Below, piece by piece: positions 34,182 through 44,613 of a DNA stretch of 64,000 bases; the first letter of the stretch is position 1; every line of letters starts with the position of its first letter. The stretch comes from Solirubrobacteraceae bacterium (GTDB taxonomy: Bacteria > Actinomycetota > Thermoleophilia > Solirubrobacterales > Solirubrobacteraceae). Where the stretch lies: assembly GCA_030447785.1 (NCBI GenBank), contig JAUJOF010000006.1:78501-142500 (forward strand), written 5' to 3'. Position numbers and translations under genes: made by a program. The notes below the pieces were generated by a model. That model searched no databases. It was not told the DNA's origin and was given only the letters and a program-made list of their open reading frames with translations.

Positions 34182-34691
34182 CCCACAACCGGGATATCCC
34201 CTCCGAGAAGGTCCTCTTCGACGCCGCCAACGCGCTGCGCGGCAGCGTCGAGTCGGCCGAGTACAAGCACCTCGCACTCGGACTGGTCTTCCTCAAGTAC
34301 GTCTCCGACGGTTTCGCGGCGCGTCACAAGCAGCTCGACCGCCTCACCCGCGACCCGGACTCGGCGTGGTTCACCGAGGACGCGGCCGAGCGCGAGGAGA
34401 TCCTCGAGGACCGCGACGAGTACCGCTCCGAGAACGTCTTCTGGGGTGCCGCGTGAGGCGCGCTGGGACGCGCTGCTCGCGCTTGGCTCCCAGCCCGACC
34501 TGGGCGTCCAGCTCGACCGCGCGCTCGACCTCGTCGAGAAGGGGAACCCGTCGCTCAAGGGCGTTCTCCCGAAGGTTTACGCACGCGCCGCGATGAGCCC
34601 CGAGACGCTGGGCAAGCTCGTCTCGACGGTCGCCCGGATCGGCTTCGGCGAGGACCCCGACGTGGCGCGCGACGTGCTCGGCCGCGTCTAA
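34178..34691 (+). pseudogene. hsdM: type I restriction-modification HsdM, N-terminal remnant
   Basis: The HsdM N-terminal helical domain is clear: LFDAANALRGSVESAEYKHL, then ALGLVFLKYVSDGFAARH. At about 34441 (GGGG) the frame shifts and continues VPREARWDALLALGS through AMSPETLGKLVSTVARIGFG to a stop. The whole methyltransferase catalytic domain (starting near GEFYTP) and hsdS/hsdR are absent, so this is a true remnant of about 170 codons. The ATGA overlap with the DUF4276 gene shows the defence genes were once joined. Confidence 0.8.
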
Positions 34692-35085
34692 CCACCATCA
34701 TGCGCATCGTCCCTTCGTTCGGTTTGCCCCGACGAACGGACCGCCGGCGGACACACCTCACCGAGGGCGATGCCACGCTCCTATCAAGTCACGACGGCGA
34801 TCCTCGCAAGGGTGGCGGGCAACCGATGCAGGCCAGACCACTGGCCGACAACGAAGCTACGAGCCAACCCGCCGCCCAACCGGGGGACCTACCGGATCCG
34901 ACGCCAACACGCCTTCCGGTCGATGCCGACGATGACAGTGACGGGAAGCTACGGACCCTGCGCGCCGGCTCATCGTGCTCGCGGCCGCGCACGCCGACAC
35001 TTGACCAGGTCGCGCCCGACGAATGAGCTCCGGAGGGGACGCGAGACCGCGTGCCCGTTGCGCCGCGAGTGAGTACAGTCGCCCC
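34692..35085 (+). other. gap without a recognisable gene
   Basis: About 390 bases between the hsdM remnant and the next small gene. Two open frames cross it (34700-35026 and 34770-35072), but both give Arg/Pro/Thr-rich sequence with no protein-like blocks. No repeat or clear promoter was seen. Probably decayed remains of the defence island. Confidence 0.4.
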
Positions 35086-35379
35086 GTGGGCAAGCTACAC
35101 CTGGGATTCCGCGGAGTCGTGGGCTACGCCCTCATCATCCTCTTGTCTTTGCTCGTCGCGCTGGCCGCCCTCTACACGATGGTCTTCGCGACGAGCATCG
35201 ACGGGCCAGCGGACCCGACGCCTCTGGTGCTGGGATCTGGCGCCCTCTTGGTGGTTGCCTGCGGCGGACTCCTCCTCGCCGTCCACCACCTGTGGCGGCG
35301 AAAGCGTCTGACGCGCGTGGTCGTAGGCCTCGCCGTCATGCTCGCGCTGAGCGCCGTGTGGCTCGCAGTATGGTTCTGA
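35086..35379 (+). CDS. small multi-pass membrane protein
   Basis: 97 residues from a GTG; an ATG at 35023 would add 21 polar residues. Three hydrophobic helices: VVGYALIILLSLLVALAALY, LVLGSGALLVVACGGLLLAV, VVGLAVMLALSAVWLAVWF. A basic loop (RRKRLTR) suggests topology. No family recognised. It sits inside the accessory island. Confidence 0.5.
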   Translation: MGKLHLGFRGVVGYALIILLSLLVALAALYTMVFATSIDGPADPTPLVLGSGALLVVACGGLLLAVHHLWRRKRLTRVVVGLAVMLALSAVWLAVWF

Positions 35380-35560
35380 GGGTCTCATCCGTCGCCCTCT
35401 TCGTGGTTCCTGCGTGGGTACCCGTCCCGCTTCAAACGGGCGGGCGGGTGACGCGGGCAGGTAGGGCGAGACACGAGTCGAAGTGACTCCGAAGGGCCGT
35501 CTTCGGACGGACTCAGCCCAACTGACGGACGCCGCTGCGTGAGCTGAGTACGCTTCCGCC

Positions 35561-35900
35561 GTGGACTGGTGGTCCTCGTCTGAATGGGACCCGGATGACT
35601 TCGAGGCCCGTCTGGCCCGTGCGCGTCGGTCGAGCCGCCCAGTACCTGCGGTTAAAGGGTCTGTCCCTCGTGACCGCCGGCGATGCCGAGCGGCGGCACG
35701 CGGGCAGGGAGCTGCTGTTGCGGGTCGTGCGGGACTACGCCGATGACCCGCTGCAGGTGCCGATGGCCCATCACGACGTGGCTCGGTCGTATGAAGAAGG
35801 CGGCGAGGTGGACTTGGCCGCGACGCACTACGAGCTCGCGGTAAAGAGGGAGGATGAGCTCGGCAGCTTGGTCACAGGTGCTGACCTCGATGGCTCATCT
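35561..35900 (+). pseudogene. small TPR-like gene, frameshifted
   Basis: It starts VDWWSSSEWDPDDFEARLAR in one frame, then from about 35630 continues in another as AAQYLRLKGLSLVTAGDAER and MAHHDVARSYEEGGEVDLAA, which resembles tetratricopeptide helices. After about 35890 the coding character fades into the 3' side of rseP without a clear natural stop. Function unknown. Probably decayed. Confidence 0.45.
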
Positions 35901-35976
35901 CAGGCGGATTTCGCCCACTGGGAGAAGGGAGGAGTGCTGCAGCCCGACTCGAGTCCCCGGCAGAACGCTCCGCTCC

Positions 35977-37095
35977 TCAGCGCACCCCGAAGCCCTCGCC
36001 GGAGACGATCCGCTCCAGGTCGTTGGTGAGGCCCAGCACGAACAGCGGGATGATGAGCAGGATGCCCACGAAGCCAGCGCGTTCCATGACCCAGAAGGGG
36101 ATGCGCCGGCCACGGACCTTCTCGGCCAGCGCCCAGAAGACGTGCCCGCCGTCCAGGGGCAGGAAGGGCGCGAGGTTGATGATGGCCAGCGAAAGGGAGA
36201 TCAGGCCGAGGATGCGCACGGCGAGCTCGACGTCCAGCTCGAGCGCCTGCCGCGTCGCCTCGTAGCCTCCCACCACGCCACCCACCTCGTCACGCGCCTC
36301 GGCCGAATAGAAGAGGCCGACGAGCGTTTCCACGGTGGCGGTCGTCACCCGCCACATCGTCTGCAGGCTCTGTGAGGAGGCGACCAGTGGCCCGGCGGGC
36401 GCCTGGGCCGTCCCGAAGGAGAAGCCCAGCAGCATCCGGTCAAGCTCGGCGTCGTAGCGCGGGAGGATCTCGACGCGGCGCGCGGCCTCGCCGGGCTGAC
36501 GAACGGTGAGGGTGACGGGCATGGCGGCGCGACAGCCGGCCTCTTGACCGCCCGGGCATCGGCGGCTGTCCACGACCCCGATGAGTCGTTGGACGCGCGC
36601 CTCGGCCTGCTCGACGGTGAGGTTGGGAGCGTCCAGGGCAATGCCCTCAGCGGACAAAAGGATGTCGTCGCGCTGCAACTGCGCGGCCGCGGGAGCACCC
36701 TGCTCCACGGCCCCGACGCTGACCGAAGGCCGCGGCACGCCGTTGGCCCAGAAGAGGACCGCCAGGATCAGGAAGGCGAGCACGAGGTTGACGGCGGGGC
36801 CGGCCAGGATGACCACGATGCGCTTCCACGGCGGCTGGCGGAAGTAGGCGCGGTGGGCGACCTCCGGCGGGATCTCCTCGTGGGGGTTCATGCCGGTGAT
36901 CTTCACGTAGCCGCCCAGCGGGATCGGGCCGATCGCGTACTCGGTCTCGCCGCGGCGGAAGCTGACCAGGGGCTTGCCGAAGAACAGCGAGAAGCGCTCC
37001 GCGCGCATGCCCACCGCTCGGGCCGCGGCGAAGTGGCCGGCCTCGTGGAGGATGATCAGCGCCGCGAAGCCCAGGAAGGCCAGGACCCAGCTCAC
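35977..37095 (-). CDS. rseP: site-2 membrane metalloprotease (RIP)
   Basis: 372 residues from the GTG at 37093-37095. The zinc motif HEAGH is in ALIILHEAGHFAAARAVGM. The third ligand region is NLAPFLPLDGGH near the C-terminus. A PDZ-like domain lies between (VSVGAVEQGAPAAAQLQRDD). Four transmembrane helices. It cleaves anti-sigma factors and signal-peptide remnants within the membrane. The start overlaps the end of dxr by four bases (GTGA). Confidence 0.9.
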   Translation of the reverse strand: MSWVLAFLGFAALIILHEAGHFAAARAVGMRAERFSLFFGKPLVSFRRGETEYAIGPIPLGGYVKITGMNPHEEIPPEVAHRAYFRQPPWKRIVVILAGPAVNLVLAFLILAVLFWANGVPRPSVSVGAVEQGAPAAAQLQRDDILLSAEGIALDAPNLTVEQAEARVQRLIGVVDSRRCPGGQEAGCRAAMPVTLTVRQPGEAARRVEILPRYDAELDRMLLGFSFGTAQAPAGPLVASSQSLQTMWRVTTATVETLVGLFYSAEARDEVGGVVGGYEATRQALELDVELAVRILGLISLSLAIINLAPFLPLDGGHVFWALAEKVRGRRIPFWVMERAGFVGILLIIPLFVLGLTNDLERIVSGEGFGVR

Positions 37096-38258
37096 GGCGC
37101 GCCCACCCCGGCCAGCTCGCGGGCCAGCTCCCCGGCCACGTCGCGGGCCTCGCGATCGGCCTCGATGAGCGACTCGAAGGCGCGCACCGGCCCGGCGGGC
37201 AGGCGCTCGAGCGTGGCCTCGATGACCGCCGGGATGCCCAGGAAGCCCAGCCGCCCGCCCAGGAAGGCGTGCACGGCCACCTCGTTGGCCGCGTTGAGCA
37301 CGCACGGAGCGGTGCCGCCCGCGACACCGGCCTCGCGGGCCAGTCGCAGGCAGGGAAAGGCGTCGTGGTCGGCCTCCTCGAAGGTCAGGCTCGCCACCTC
37401 GGCCAGCGACAGGGAGCGGGTGGGCACGTCGACGCTCTCGCCCTCGTGCAGGGCGTAGGAGATGGCCACCCGCATGTCGGGGTGGCCCAGGTGGGCCAGC
37501 GCCGCGCCGTCGGCCAGCACCGCCAGGCCGTGGACGATCGACTGCGGGTGCACGACGACGTCGATGCGCTCGTACGGCGTGCCGAAGAGGTGGTGGGCCT
37601 CCATGATCTCCAGGCCCTTGTTCATCAGCGTGGCGGAGTCGATGGTGATCTTGCCGCCCATCGCCCAGGTGGGATGGGCGAGGGCCTGGTCGACGGTCAC
37701 GCCCTCCAGGTCGGCGCGCTTGTGCCCGCGGAAGGGGCCGCCCGAGGCGGTGATCGTCAGGCGGTCGACCTCGCCGGCGCGCCGGCCGGCCAGCAGCTGG
37801 TGCAGGGCGGCGTGCTCGGAGTCCACCGGGAGGATCTGCGCGCCGGTGGCCTGCGCGAGCTGGACGACCAGCTCGCCGCCCACCACCAGCGACTCCTTGT
37901 TGGCCAGCGCGAGGTCGATGCCCTCGCCCAGCGTGGCCACGGTCGGGCCCAGGCCGGCCGAGCCCACCAGCGCGTTGAGTACCAGGTCGGCGCCCGAGCC
38001 GACCACCAGCTCGACCAGGCCCTCGGGCCCGTCGAGCACCTCGCCCTCGGTCCACTTCTCGGCGGCGCGCCCGGCGGCGTCGGGGTCGGCCAGCGCGATG
38101 CGCCCGACGCCGAAGCGCCGCGCCTGCTCGACCAGCGGCTCCCAGGACGACTGCGCGCTGAGACCGACGAGCTCCAAGTCGTCCGAGCGGGTGAGGAGGT
38201 CCAGCGCCTGGGTCCCGATGGAGCCGGTCGACCCCAGGATGAGCAGGCGGCGGGGCAC
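37092..38258 (-). CDS. dxr: 1-deoxy-D-xylulose-5-phosphate reductoisomerase
   Basis: 388 residues. NADPH loop ILGSTGSIGTQALDLL, metal and substrate motifs PVDSEHAALHQLL, TASGGPF, HPTWAMGGKITIDSATLMNK and GLEIMEAHHLF are all present. Catalyses the first committed MEP-pathway step and is the target of fosmidomycin. It leads a dxr-rseP unit whose usual third member, ispG, is displaced here. Confidence 0.95.
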   Translation of the reverse strand: MPRRLLILGSTGSIGTQALDLLTRSDDLELVGLSAQSSWEPLVEQARRFGVGRIALADPDAAGRAAEKWTEGEVLDGPEGLVELVVGSGADLVLNALVGSAGLGPTVATLGEGIDLALANKESLVVGGELVVQLAQATGAQILPVDSEHAALHQLLAGRRAGEVDRLTITASGGPFRGHKRADLEGVTVDQALAHPTWAMGGKITIDSATLMNKGLEIMEAHHLFGTPYERIDVVVHPQSIVHGLAVLADGAALAHLGHPDMRVAISYALHEGESVDVPTRSLSLAEVASLTFEEADHDAFPCLRLAREAGVAGGTAPCVLNAANEVAVHAFLGGRLGFLGIPAVIEATLERLPAGPVRAFESLIEADREARDVAGELARELAGVGAP

Positions 38259-38302
38259 GGGCGCCAGCGTACCCCGCGCCCCCGATCGGGTATGGATGAG
38301 AC

Positions 38303-38659
38303 ATGGCCGATCACGGCGAGCCGATCTCCTACCTGATGCTTCCGACCGGCATCCCCACGTTCAGCTGCGACGGCGAGCAGGTGGGCACCGTCCAGCGCGT
38401 GCTGGCCGACGAGGGAGCCGACATCTTCGACGGGCTCATCCTCGACACCGAGGAGGGCGAGCGATTCGTGGACGCGCCCGCGGTGGGCGACCTCTACGAG
38501 AGGGCGGCCTTCCTGTCCCTGTCGGCTGCCCAGGCCCGCCACCTGCACGCGCCCGAGGGCAATCCGCCCGTCGTCGAGGTCGACGCGGACGACGCCGAGG
38601 AGGGCGTGCTGCGCCGGCGGCTGCGCGAGACGTGGGACCTCATCTCCGGCAAGTACTAG
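38303..38659 (+). CDS. PRC-barrel-like hypothetical protein
   Basis: 118 residues. The N-terminal ~65 residues (PTFSCDGEQVGTVQRVLADE, FDGLILDTEEGERFVDAPAV) have the short-beta-barrel pattern of PRC-barrel/DUF2171 proteins. The C-terminal part is acidic and helical. No signal or membrane segment. Role unknown. Divergent from dxr, 44 bases apart. Confidence 0.55.
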   Translation: MADHGEPISYLMLPTGIPTFSCDGEQVGTVQRVLADEGADIFDGLILDTEEGERFVDAPAVGDLYERAAFLSLSAAQARHLHAPEGNPPVVEVDADDAEEGVLRRRLRETWDLISGKY

Positions 38660-38769
38660 GTGAGCCGCGCCACGCTTCGCCTCGCGCGCGCTCGTGCTCG
38701 GCGGTGTCTTCGCGCTGGCGGCGACCGGCCTACCTTCGCCTGGCGGCGACGGGTCCTGCGCTCGAGGCG

Positions 38770-39051
38770 TCAGGGCCGGCCGGACGGCTCGCGCGCCGTC
38801 CCGGCCGTGGGGGACGAGGCGACCGGGGGCTCCACCTGGGCGCTGCGGATGGTCCCCCACTGGCGGTGGGCCCAGGCGACCAGCCACAGGCCGCCGGCCG
38901 CCGAGCCACCCGCGGTGGCGGTCATGTCGCCGACGGCGTCGGCGTAGCCCTTGGTCAGGTCCGTGCCCAGGACCGTGTCGGAGATGTACTCATAGACCTC
39001 CCACAGCGCCCCGCCGAAGGCCAGCACCACGCAGAAGGTGATCAGGACCAC
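38770..39051 (-). pseudogene. DUF2238/YjdF-like membrane protein, N-terminally truncated
   Basis: 93 residues starting at a GTG. FGGALWEVYEYISDTVLGTD and KGYADAVGDMTATAGGSAAG match the C-terminal part of DUF2238 proteins, which are normally about twice this length with several more helices. The upstream DNA is occupied by the divergent PHP gene, so the missing half is lost. It overlaps the PHP start by 14 bases. Confidence 0.45.
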
Positions 39052-39744
39052 CTCACCGCGGCCCTACCACGACGTCGGCTGCATCGTCCACGTCCACTCG
39101 ACGTTCTCCGACGGCGGGGCGGGCGTGCCCGAGCTCGCCGGCACCGCCGCGCGCAGCGGGGCGCAGGTCCTGTTGCTCACCGACCACGACACCCTGGAGG
39201 CCCGGCGCCAGGGCCACGAAGGGTGGCGCGACGGGGTGCTGGTGCTCGTCGGCCACGAGGTCTCCCCCGACGGGGGCCACCTGCTGGTGTTCGGCACCGA
39301 GCAGGAGGTCGGCCACCGTGGGCGCTCGGAGGCGGAGATCATCGCCGCGGCCCAGGCGGCGGGCGGGACGGTGTTCGCCGCCCATCCCTTCTCCAAGGGC
39401 TCGCGGATGTCGCGGCGCATCGGGCGCCCCCATCCGTGGCGCGAGCTCGAGACCGAGGCGGTGGGCGTCGAGCTGTGGTCGCTGCAGACCGACGAGGGGG
39501 AGCGCTGGCGCACCCCGCGCGAGGCGATCCGCTTCCTTGCGCGACCCCGCCCGGGCGATCACCGGCCCGCCGGGCGAGCACCTCGCCGCCTGGGACGCAT
39601 TGTGCGCGCACCGGCGCGTCCCCGCACTCGGCGGCCTCGACGCCCACGACTACCGCCCCCGGGTGGCCGGACGCGTGGATCGTGTCCAACCCGCTGTACC
39701 TCACAGCATCGCCGACCACACGTAGTAGCCCACCACGAGGGTGA
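39038..39744 (+). pseudogene. PHP-domain metal phosphoesterase, frameshifted and with a damaged C-terminus
   Basis: The N-terminal PHP motifs are intact: CIVHVHSTFSDGGAGVPELA (H-x-H), LLTDHDTLEARRQG (D-H-D) and VLVGHEVSPDGGHLLVFG. At about 39542 the frame changes to DPARAITGPPGEHLAAWDAL and VPALGGLDAHD (metal ligands). A later block, DAWIVSNPLYL, characteristic of CehA/McbA-like PHP proteins, lies in a third frame near 39680. The 3' end runs into the convergent cdsA. Several indels make a decayed gene more likely than a single error, but both are possible. Confidence 0.6.
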
Positions 39745-40564
39745 AGAACGCGGCGTCGAGGCGGTCCAGCGCGCCGCCGTGAGCGCCGAACAGCCGGCCG
39801 GTGTCCTTGGCGCCCAGGTCGCGCTTGACCCAGCTCTCGAAGAGGTCGCCCACGGGCGCGGCAGCCGCGACGGCGAGGCCCAGCAGCAGCGCCTGCGTGC
39901 CGCTCATCCAGTCCTGGTAGAGACCGGCCAGCCACACGAAGACGACCGCGGTGACCATGCCGACGACCAGGCCCTCACGGGTCTTGTTGGGCGAGATCGA
40001 GGGCGCGAGCAGGGTGCGCCCGAAGGTGCGACCGCCCAGGTAGGCGCCGGTGTCCCCGGCGAAGGTGCCCACGAGGATCGAGACGACGACACCGCCACCG
40101 TGCTCGAGCTCACGCAGCAGCACCGCGTGGGCGATGGCCAGCCCCACCCACGTGAGGCCCAGCAGGGTGACCGCGGTGCCGGCCATCCCGGGCGGGCGCG
40201 CCTGCACCAGGCCGACGGCGAACACGACGGGGATCGTGGCCACCAGAGCCAGCAGCACGAGCGTCCCGTCGCCGAAGAAGGCCGCGCAGCCCAGCCCGAT
40301 GAGCCCGAGGAAGCCGCCCAGGCGCACGGGCTCGAGCTCGGCGGCCATCGTGTACAGCTCGTGCAGGCACACCAGGCCCAGTGCGACCACGCCGGCCAGG
40401 AAGACCCCGCCGCCCCACGCGACGATCACGATCGCGAAGATGATCGCCGGGATGGCCGCGAGGATCCGCGGCCCGAGGTCCGAGCGATCGCGGCGCGAAC
40501 CCGGCCCACCCCCCCGGCGAGCGGGCGGCGGTCCGGAACGCGGGGGCGGGGGCGCGACGGCCAT
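39701..40564 (-). CDS. cdsA: phosphatidate cytidylyltransferase
   Basis: 287 residues with about eight transmembrane helices after a Pro/Arg-rich leader. The family signature is complete near the C-terminus: SWVKRDLGAKDTGRLFGAHG, then GALDRLD. Makes CDP-diacylglycerol from phosphatidate and CTP for all phospholipids. It overlaps uppS by one base (TGATG). Confidence 0.92.
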   Translation of the reverse strand: MAVAPPPPRSGPPPARRGGGPGSRRDRSDLGPRILAAIPAIIFAIVIVAWGGGVFLAGVVALGLVCLHELYTMAAELEPVRLGGFLGLIGLGCAAFFGDGTLVLLALVATIPVVFAVGLVQARPPGMAGTAVTLLGLTWVGLAIAHAVLLRELEHGGGVVVSILVGTFAGDTGAYLGGRTFGRTLLAPSISPNKTREGLVVGMVTAVVFVWLAGLYQDWMSGTQALLLGLAVAAAAPVGDLFESWVKRDLGAKDTGRLFGAHGGALDRLDAAFFTLVVGYYVWSAML

Positions 40565-41222
40565 CAGCGCCCGCCGAAGCGCCGGCGGCGCGCCTCGAAC
40601 TCGGCCAGGCTCTGCTCGAAGGCCTCGCGGCCGAAGTCGGGCCACAGCTCGTCGCGGAAGACCAGCTCGGAGTAGGCCGACTGCCACAGCAGGTAGTTGC
40701 TCAGCCGCCGCTCGCCGCTGGTGCGGATGATGATGTCCGGGTCGTGCATCTCGGGCGCGTAGAGCAGGCGCGCGAAGGCCTCCTCCCCCCCGCCCTCATA
40801 GCGCGCGGCCGCGTCGACGATCTCCGCCCGCCCGCCGTAGTTGAAGGCCACGAACAGGGTGATCTGCTCGTTGGCCGCGGTGTGCTCCTCGGCCCAGGTC
40901 ATCTGCTCGACCAGCTCGGGACGCACGCCCTCGCGCCGGCCCACGAAGCGCATGCGCACCCCCTCCTCGTGCAGCTCGGGGGTCTCGCCCAGGATGCGTT
41001 CGGAGAACATGCCCATCAGGGCGGCCACCTCCTCGGGCGAGCGCGACCAGTTCTCGGTGGAGAAGGAGTAGACGGTCAGCTCGCGCACGCCCAGGTCCAC
41101 CGCGTCGCGCAGCCGGGCCTTCACCGTGTCGGCGCCCGCTCGATGGCCTTCGGCCACCGACAGGCCGCGCGCCTGCGCCCACCGACCGTTGCCGTCGGTG
41201 ATGATCGCGACGTGGCGTGCGC

Positions 41223-41226
<4 letters not shown>
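40564..41226 (-). CDS. uppS: isoprenyl transferase (undecaprenyl diphosphate synthase family)
   Basis: 220 residues. VAIITDGNGRWAQARGL carries the catalytic Asp, followed by GHRAGADTVK and YSFSTENWSRSPEEV. The C-terminal IIRTSGERRLSNYLLWQSAY and ELVFRDELWPDF are canonical. Condenses isopentenyl units to make the lipid carrier for peptidoglycan. At 220 residues it is slightly short at the N-terminus. The GTG start overlaps the frr stop (GTGA). Confidence 0.93.
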
Positions 41227-42589
<1,363 letters not shown>

Positions 42590-43192
42590 CTACGCCCCGA
42601 CCTGGAAGCGCGCGAAGCGGCGGATCACGACGTTCTCGCCGGTCTTGGCCGACAGCTCCGCGCGCAGCGCCTCGATGGTCTTGCCCTCGTGCTTGTCGGC
42701 GTTGACGTGGGGCTGGTGGAGCAGCACGACGTCCTCCAGCCACTTGCCCAGCTTGCCCTCGGCGATGCGCGGGCGCACGTGCTCGGGCTTGTCGGCGGCT
42801 TGCTGCTCATAGACGCGCAGCTCGGCGTCGCGCTCCTCGCCGGGCACCTCCCCCTCGGTGACGTAGCGTGTCTGGGGCATGGCGGCCACGTGCAGCGCGA
42901 CGTCGCGCGCAAAGGCCACGAAGTCGTCGTTGCGCGCGACGAAGTCCGTGTTGCAGTCGACCTCGACGAGCACCCCGATCTTGCCGTTGGCGTGGATGTA
43001 GGCCTGGACGGTGCCCTCGGTGGCCGCACGGCCCGCCAGCTTGGCCGCGCCGCTCAGCCCCTTGACACGCAGCCACTCGGCGGCGGCGTCCATGTCTCCG
43101 CCCGTCTCCTGCAGAGCCTTCTTGCAGTCCATCATGCCTGCGGCGGTGCGCTCGCGCAGGGCCTTGACGTCGTTGGCGGTGACGGTGCTCAC
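42590..43192 (-). CDS. tsf: elongation factor Ts
   Basis: 200 residues. [20 protein letters not shown], then [37 protein letters not shown] and the late RFARFQVG are characteristic. This is the short form with one core repeat, as in several actinobacteria and Thermus, rather than the ~280-residue E. coli type. Exchanges GDP for GTP on EF-Tu. The start overlaps the rpsB stop by four bases. Confidence 0.94.
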   Translation of the reverse strand: MSTVTANDVKALRERTAAGMMDCKKALQETGGDMDAAAEWLRVKGLSGAAKLAGRAATEGTVQAYIHANGKIGVLVEVDCNTDFVARNDDFVAFARDVALHVAAMPQTRYVTEGEVPGEERDAELRVYEQQAADKPEHVRPRIAEGKLGKWLEDVVLLHQPHVNADKHEGKTIEALRAELSAKTGENVVIRRFARFQVGA

Positions 43193-44490
43193 GACTGCGT
43201 CTCCTCGCTGCTCTCGGGGTTCTCGGTGGTGCCGGCGGCAGGCGCCGAGACCTCCTCGGCCGGGGCCACGGGGTCGCCTGCGGGGGCGTCGTCGGGGTGG
43301 TCCTCCCCGCCGGGCGAGGCCTGGGGCGCCTCGGTCTCGGCGACGGGGGCGCGGCGCTTGGGGGAGGCCTGGGTCTCGGCCGCGGTCTCGCGACCCTCCA
43401 CCGTGCCCGCGGCGGCCGGCTCGGTGATGGGCGCGGTCTCCACGGCAGAGGCGGGATCGGGGGTCTTGGACTCGGCTTCGGCCACCGGCGCGGCCTGGGG
43501 CGAGGGCGGGCCCTCCTCGCCCGACTTGCGGGTGCGCTGGGCCTCGGGCGCGTTGGCCTTGGGAGCGACGTGCGGGTCGGGGTGGGGGCGCCCGCCCTCC
43601 TGGACGGCCTGGGCGACCTCGGCCTCGGCTACCTGGCGATCCCCGCCGCCCTCGGCGGTGACCAGCGCGCGCTGCCGCGCGCGCTCCTCCTCGCGGGCCG
43701 CCTCCTCGCGGGCGGCCTCCTCCTCGGCCTCGCGGCGCGCGCGCTCCTCGGCCTCCCGACGGGCCTGCTCCTCGGCCTCACGGCGGGCGCGTTCCTCCTC
43801 CTCGCGAAAGAGGCGCTGGCCCTGGCCGACGACATCCCCGATCGCGGCGGTGATCACCGCGCAGGAGCGGATGGCGTCGTCGTTGCCGGGCACGACGTAG
43901 TCGATGCCATCGGGGTCACAGTTGGTGTCGACCAGCCCGATGATCGGAATGCGCAGGCGCTGGGCCTCGCGGACGGCGATGACCTCGGTCTTGAGGTCCA
44001 CGACGAACATGGCGTCGGGGACGCGCTGCATGTTCTTCACGCCGCCCAGGTTCGCCTGCAGCTTGGCCAGGTCGGCCCGAGCGCTCAGGCGCTCGCGCGT
44101 GGGCAGCAGCCCGAGCTGGCCCTCGGTCTCGTAGCGCTCGAGGTCGTGCAGGCGCTTGATGCGCGCGCTCATGGTCTGGTAGTTGGTCAGCAGACCGCCC
44201 AGCCAGCGATGGTTGACGTAGGGCATGCCCGCGTCCTCGGCAACGTCCTTGACGGCGTCGCGCGCCTGCTTCTTGGTGCCCACGAACAGGACAGTGCCGC
44301 CCCGGTGGGCCAGGGCGGAGGCGAACTCGCGCGCCTCCTTGAGAAGGGCCTGCGTCTTGAGCAGGTCGATGAGGTAGATGCCGGCCGCCTCGCCGTGGAT
44401 GAAGCGGCGCATCTTGGGGTTCCAGCGGCGCGTCTGGTGGCCGAAGTGGACGCCGGCCTCCAGCAGCTCCCTGATGCCGACCTCGGCCAT
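43189..44490 (-). CDS. rpsB: 30S ribosomal protein S2 with a long C-terminal extension
   Basis: 433 residues against about 250-290 usual. Residues 1-225 are a normal S2: [56 protein letters not shown] and [20 protein letters not shown]. From about 228 comes a Glu/Arg/Ala coiled-coil stretch (repeats of RREAEE), then ~150 residues of low-complexity Pro/Glu/Ala/Thr sequence. The extension is in frame, without stops, and ends in an overlap with tsf. Its role is unknown. Confidence 0.93.
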   Translation of the reverse strand: MAEVGIRELLEAGVHFGHQTRRWNPKMRRFIHGEAAGIYLIDLLKTQALLKEAREFASALAHRGGTVLFVGTKKQARDAVKDVAEDAGMPYVNHRWLGGLLTNYQTMSARIKRLHDLERYETEGQLGLLPTRERLSARADLAKLQANLGGVKNMQRVPDAMFVVDLKTEVIAVREAQRLRIPIIGLVDTNCDPDGIDYVVPGNDDAIRSCAVITAAIGDVVGQGQRLFREEEERARREAEEQARREAEERARREAEEEAAREEAAREEERARQRALVTAEGGGDRQVAEAEVAQAVQEGGRPHPDPHVAPKANAPEAQRTRKSGEEGPPSPQAAPVAEAESKTPDPASAVETAPITEPAAAGTVEGRETAAETQASPKRRAPVAETEAPQASPGGEDHPDDAPAGDPVAPAEEVSAPAAGTTENPESSEETQS

Positions 44491-44613
44491 GGTGCTGCTC
44501 CCTTGGTTGCTTGTGCGGTTGGGCCGTCCGGTGGTCGCGGGACCCGGCGGCCGTGGTGGCCGGCGGGCAGCGCCGCGCCCGGTGCTCCGGACGGGTCGGG
44601 GACTGATGAACCC
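44491..44613 (-). promoter_or_regulatory. rpsB leader with an 8-bp inverted repeat
   Basis: The 123 bases between rluD and rpsB hold CCGTCCGG at 44524-44531 and CCGGACGG at 44587-44594. These could form a long stem enclosing GC-rich secondary structure, ahead of a GGGAG ribosome site. S2 operons are commonly autoregulated through their leaders, so this is a candidate control element. No -10/-35 is convincing. Confidence 0.4.

Noticed and set aside
34700..35072. Two plus-strand frames of about 100 codons
   Set aside because: Arg/Pro/Thr-rich, mutually overlapping, with no recognisable block.
36544..38336. Long plus-strand frames opposite rseP and dxr
   Set aside because: Antisense shadows of well-supported genes.
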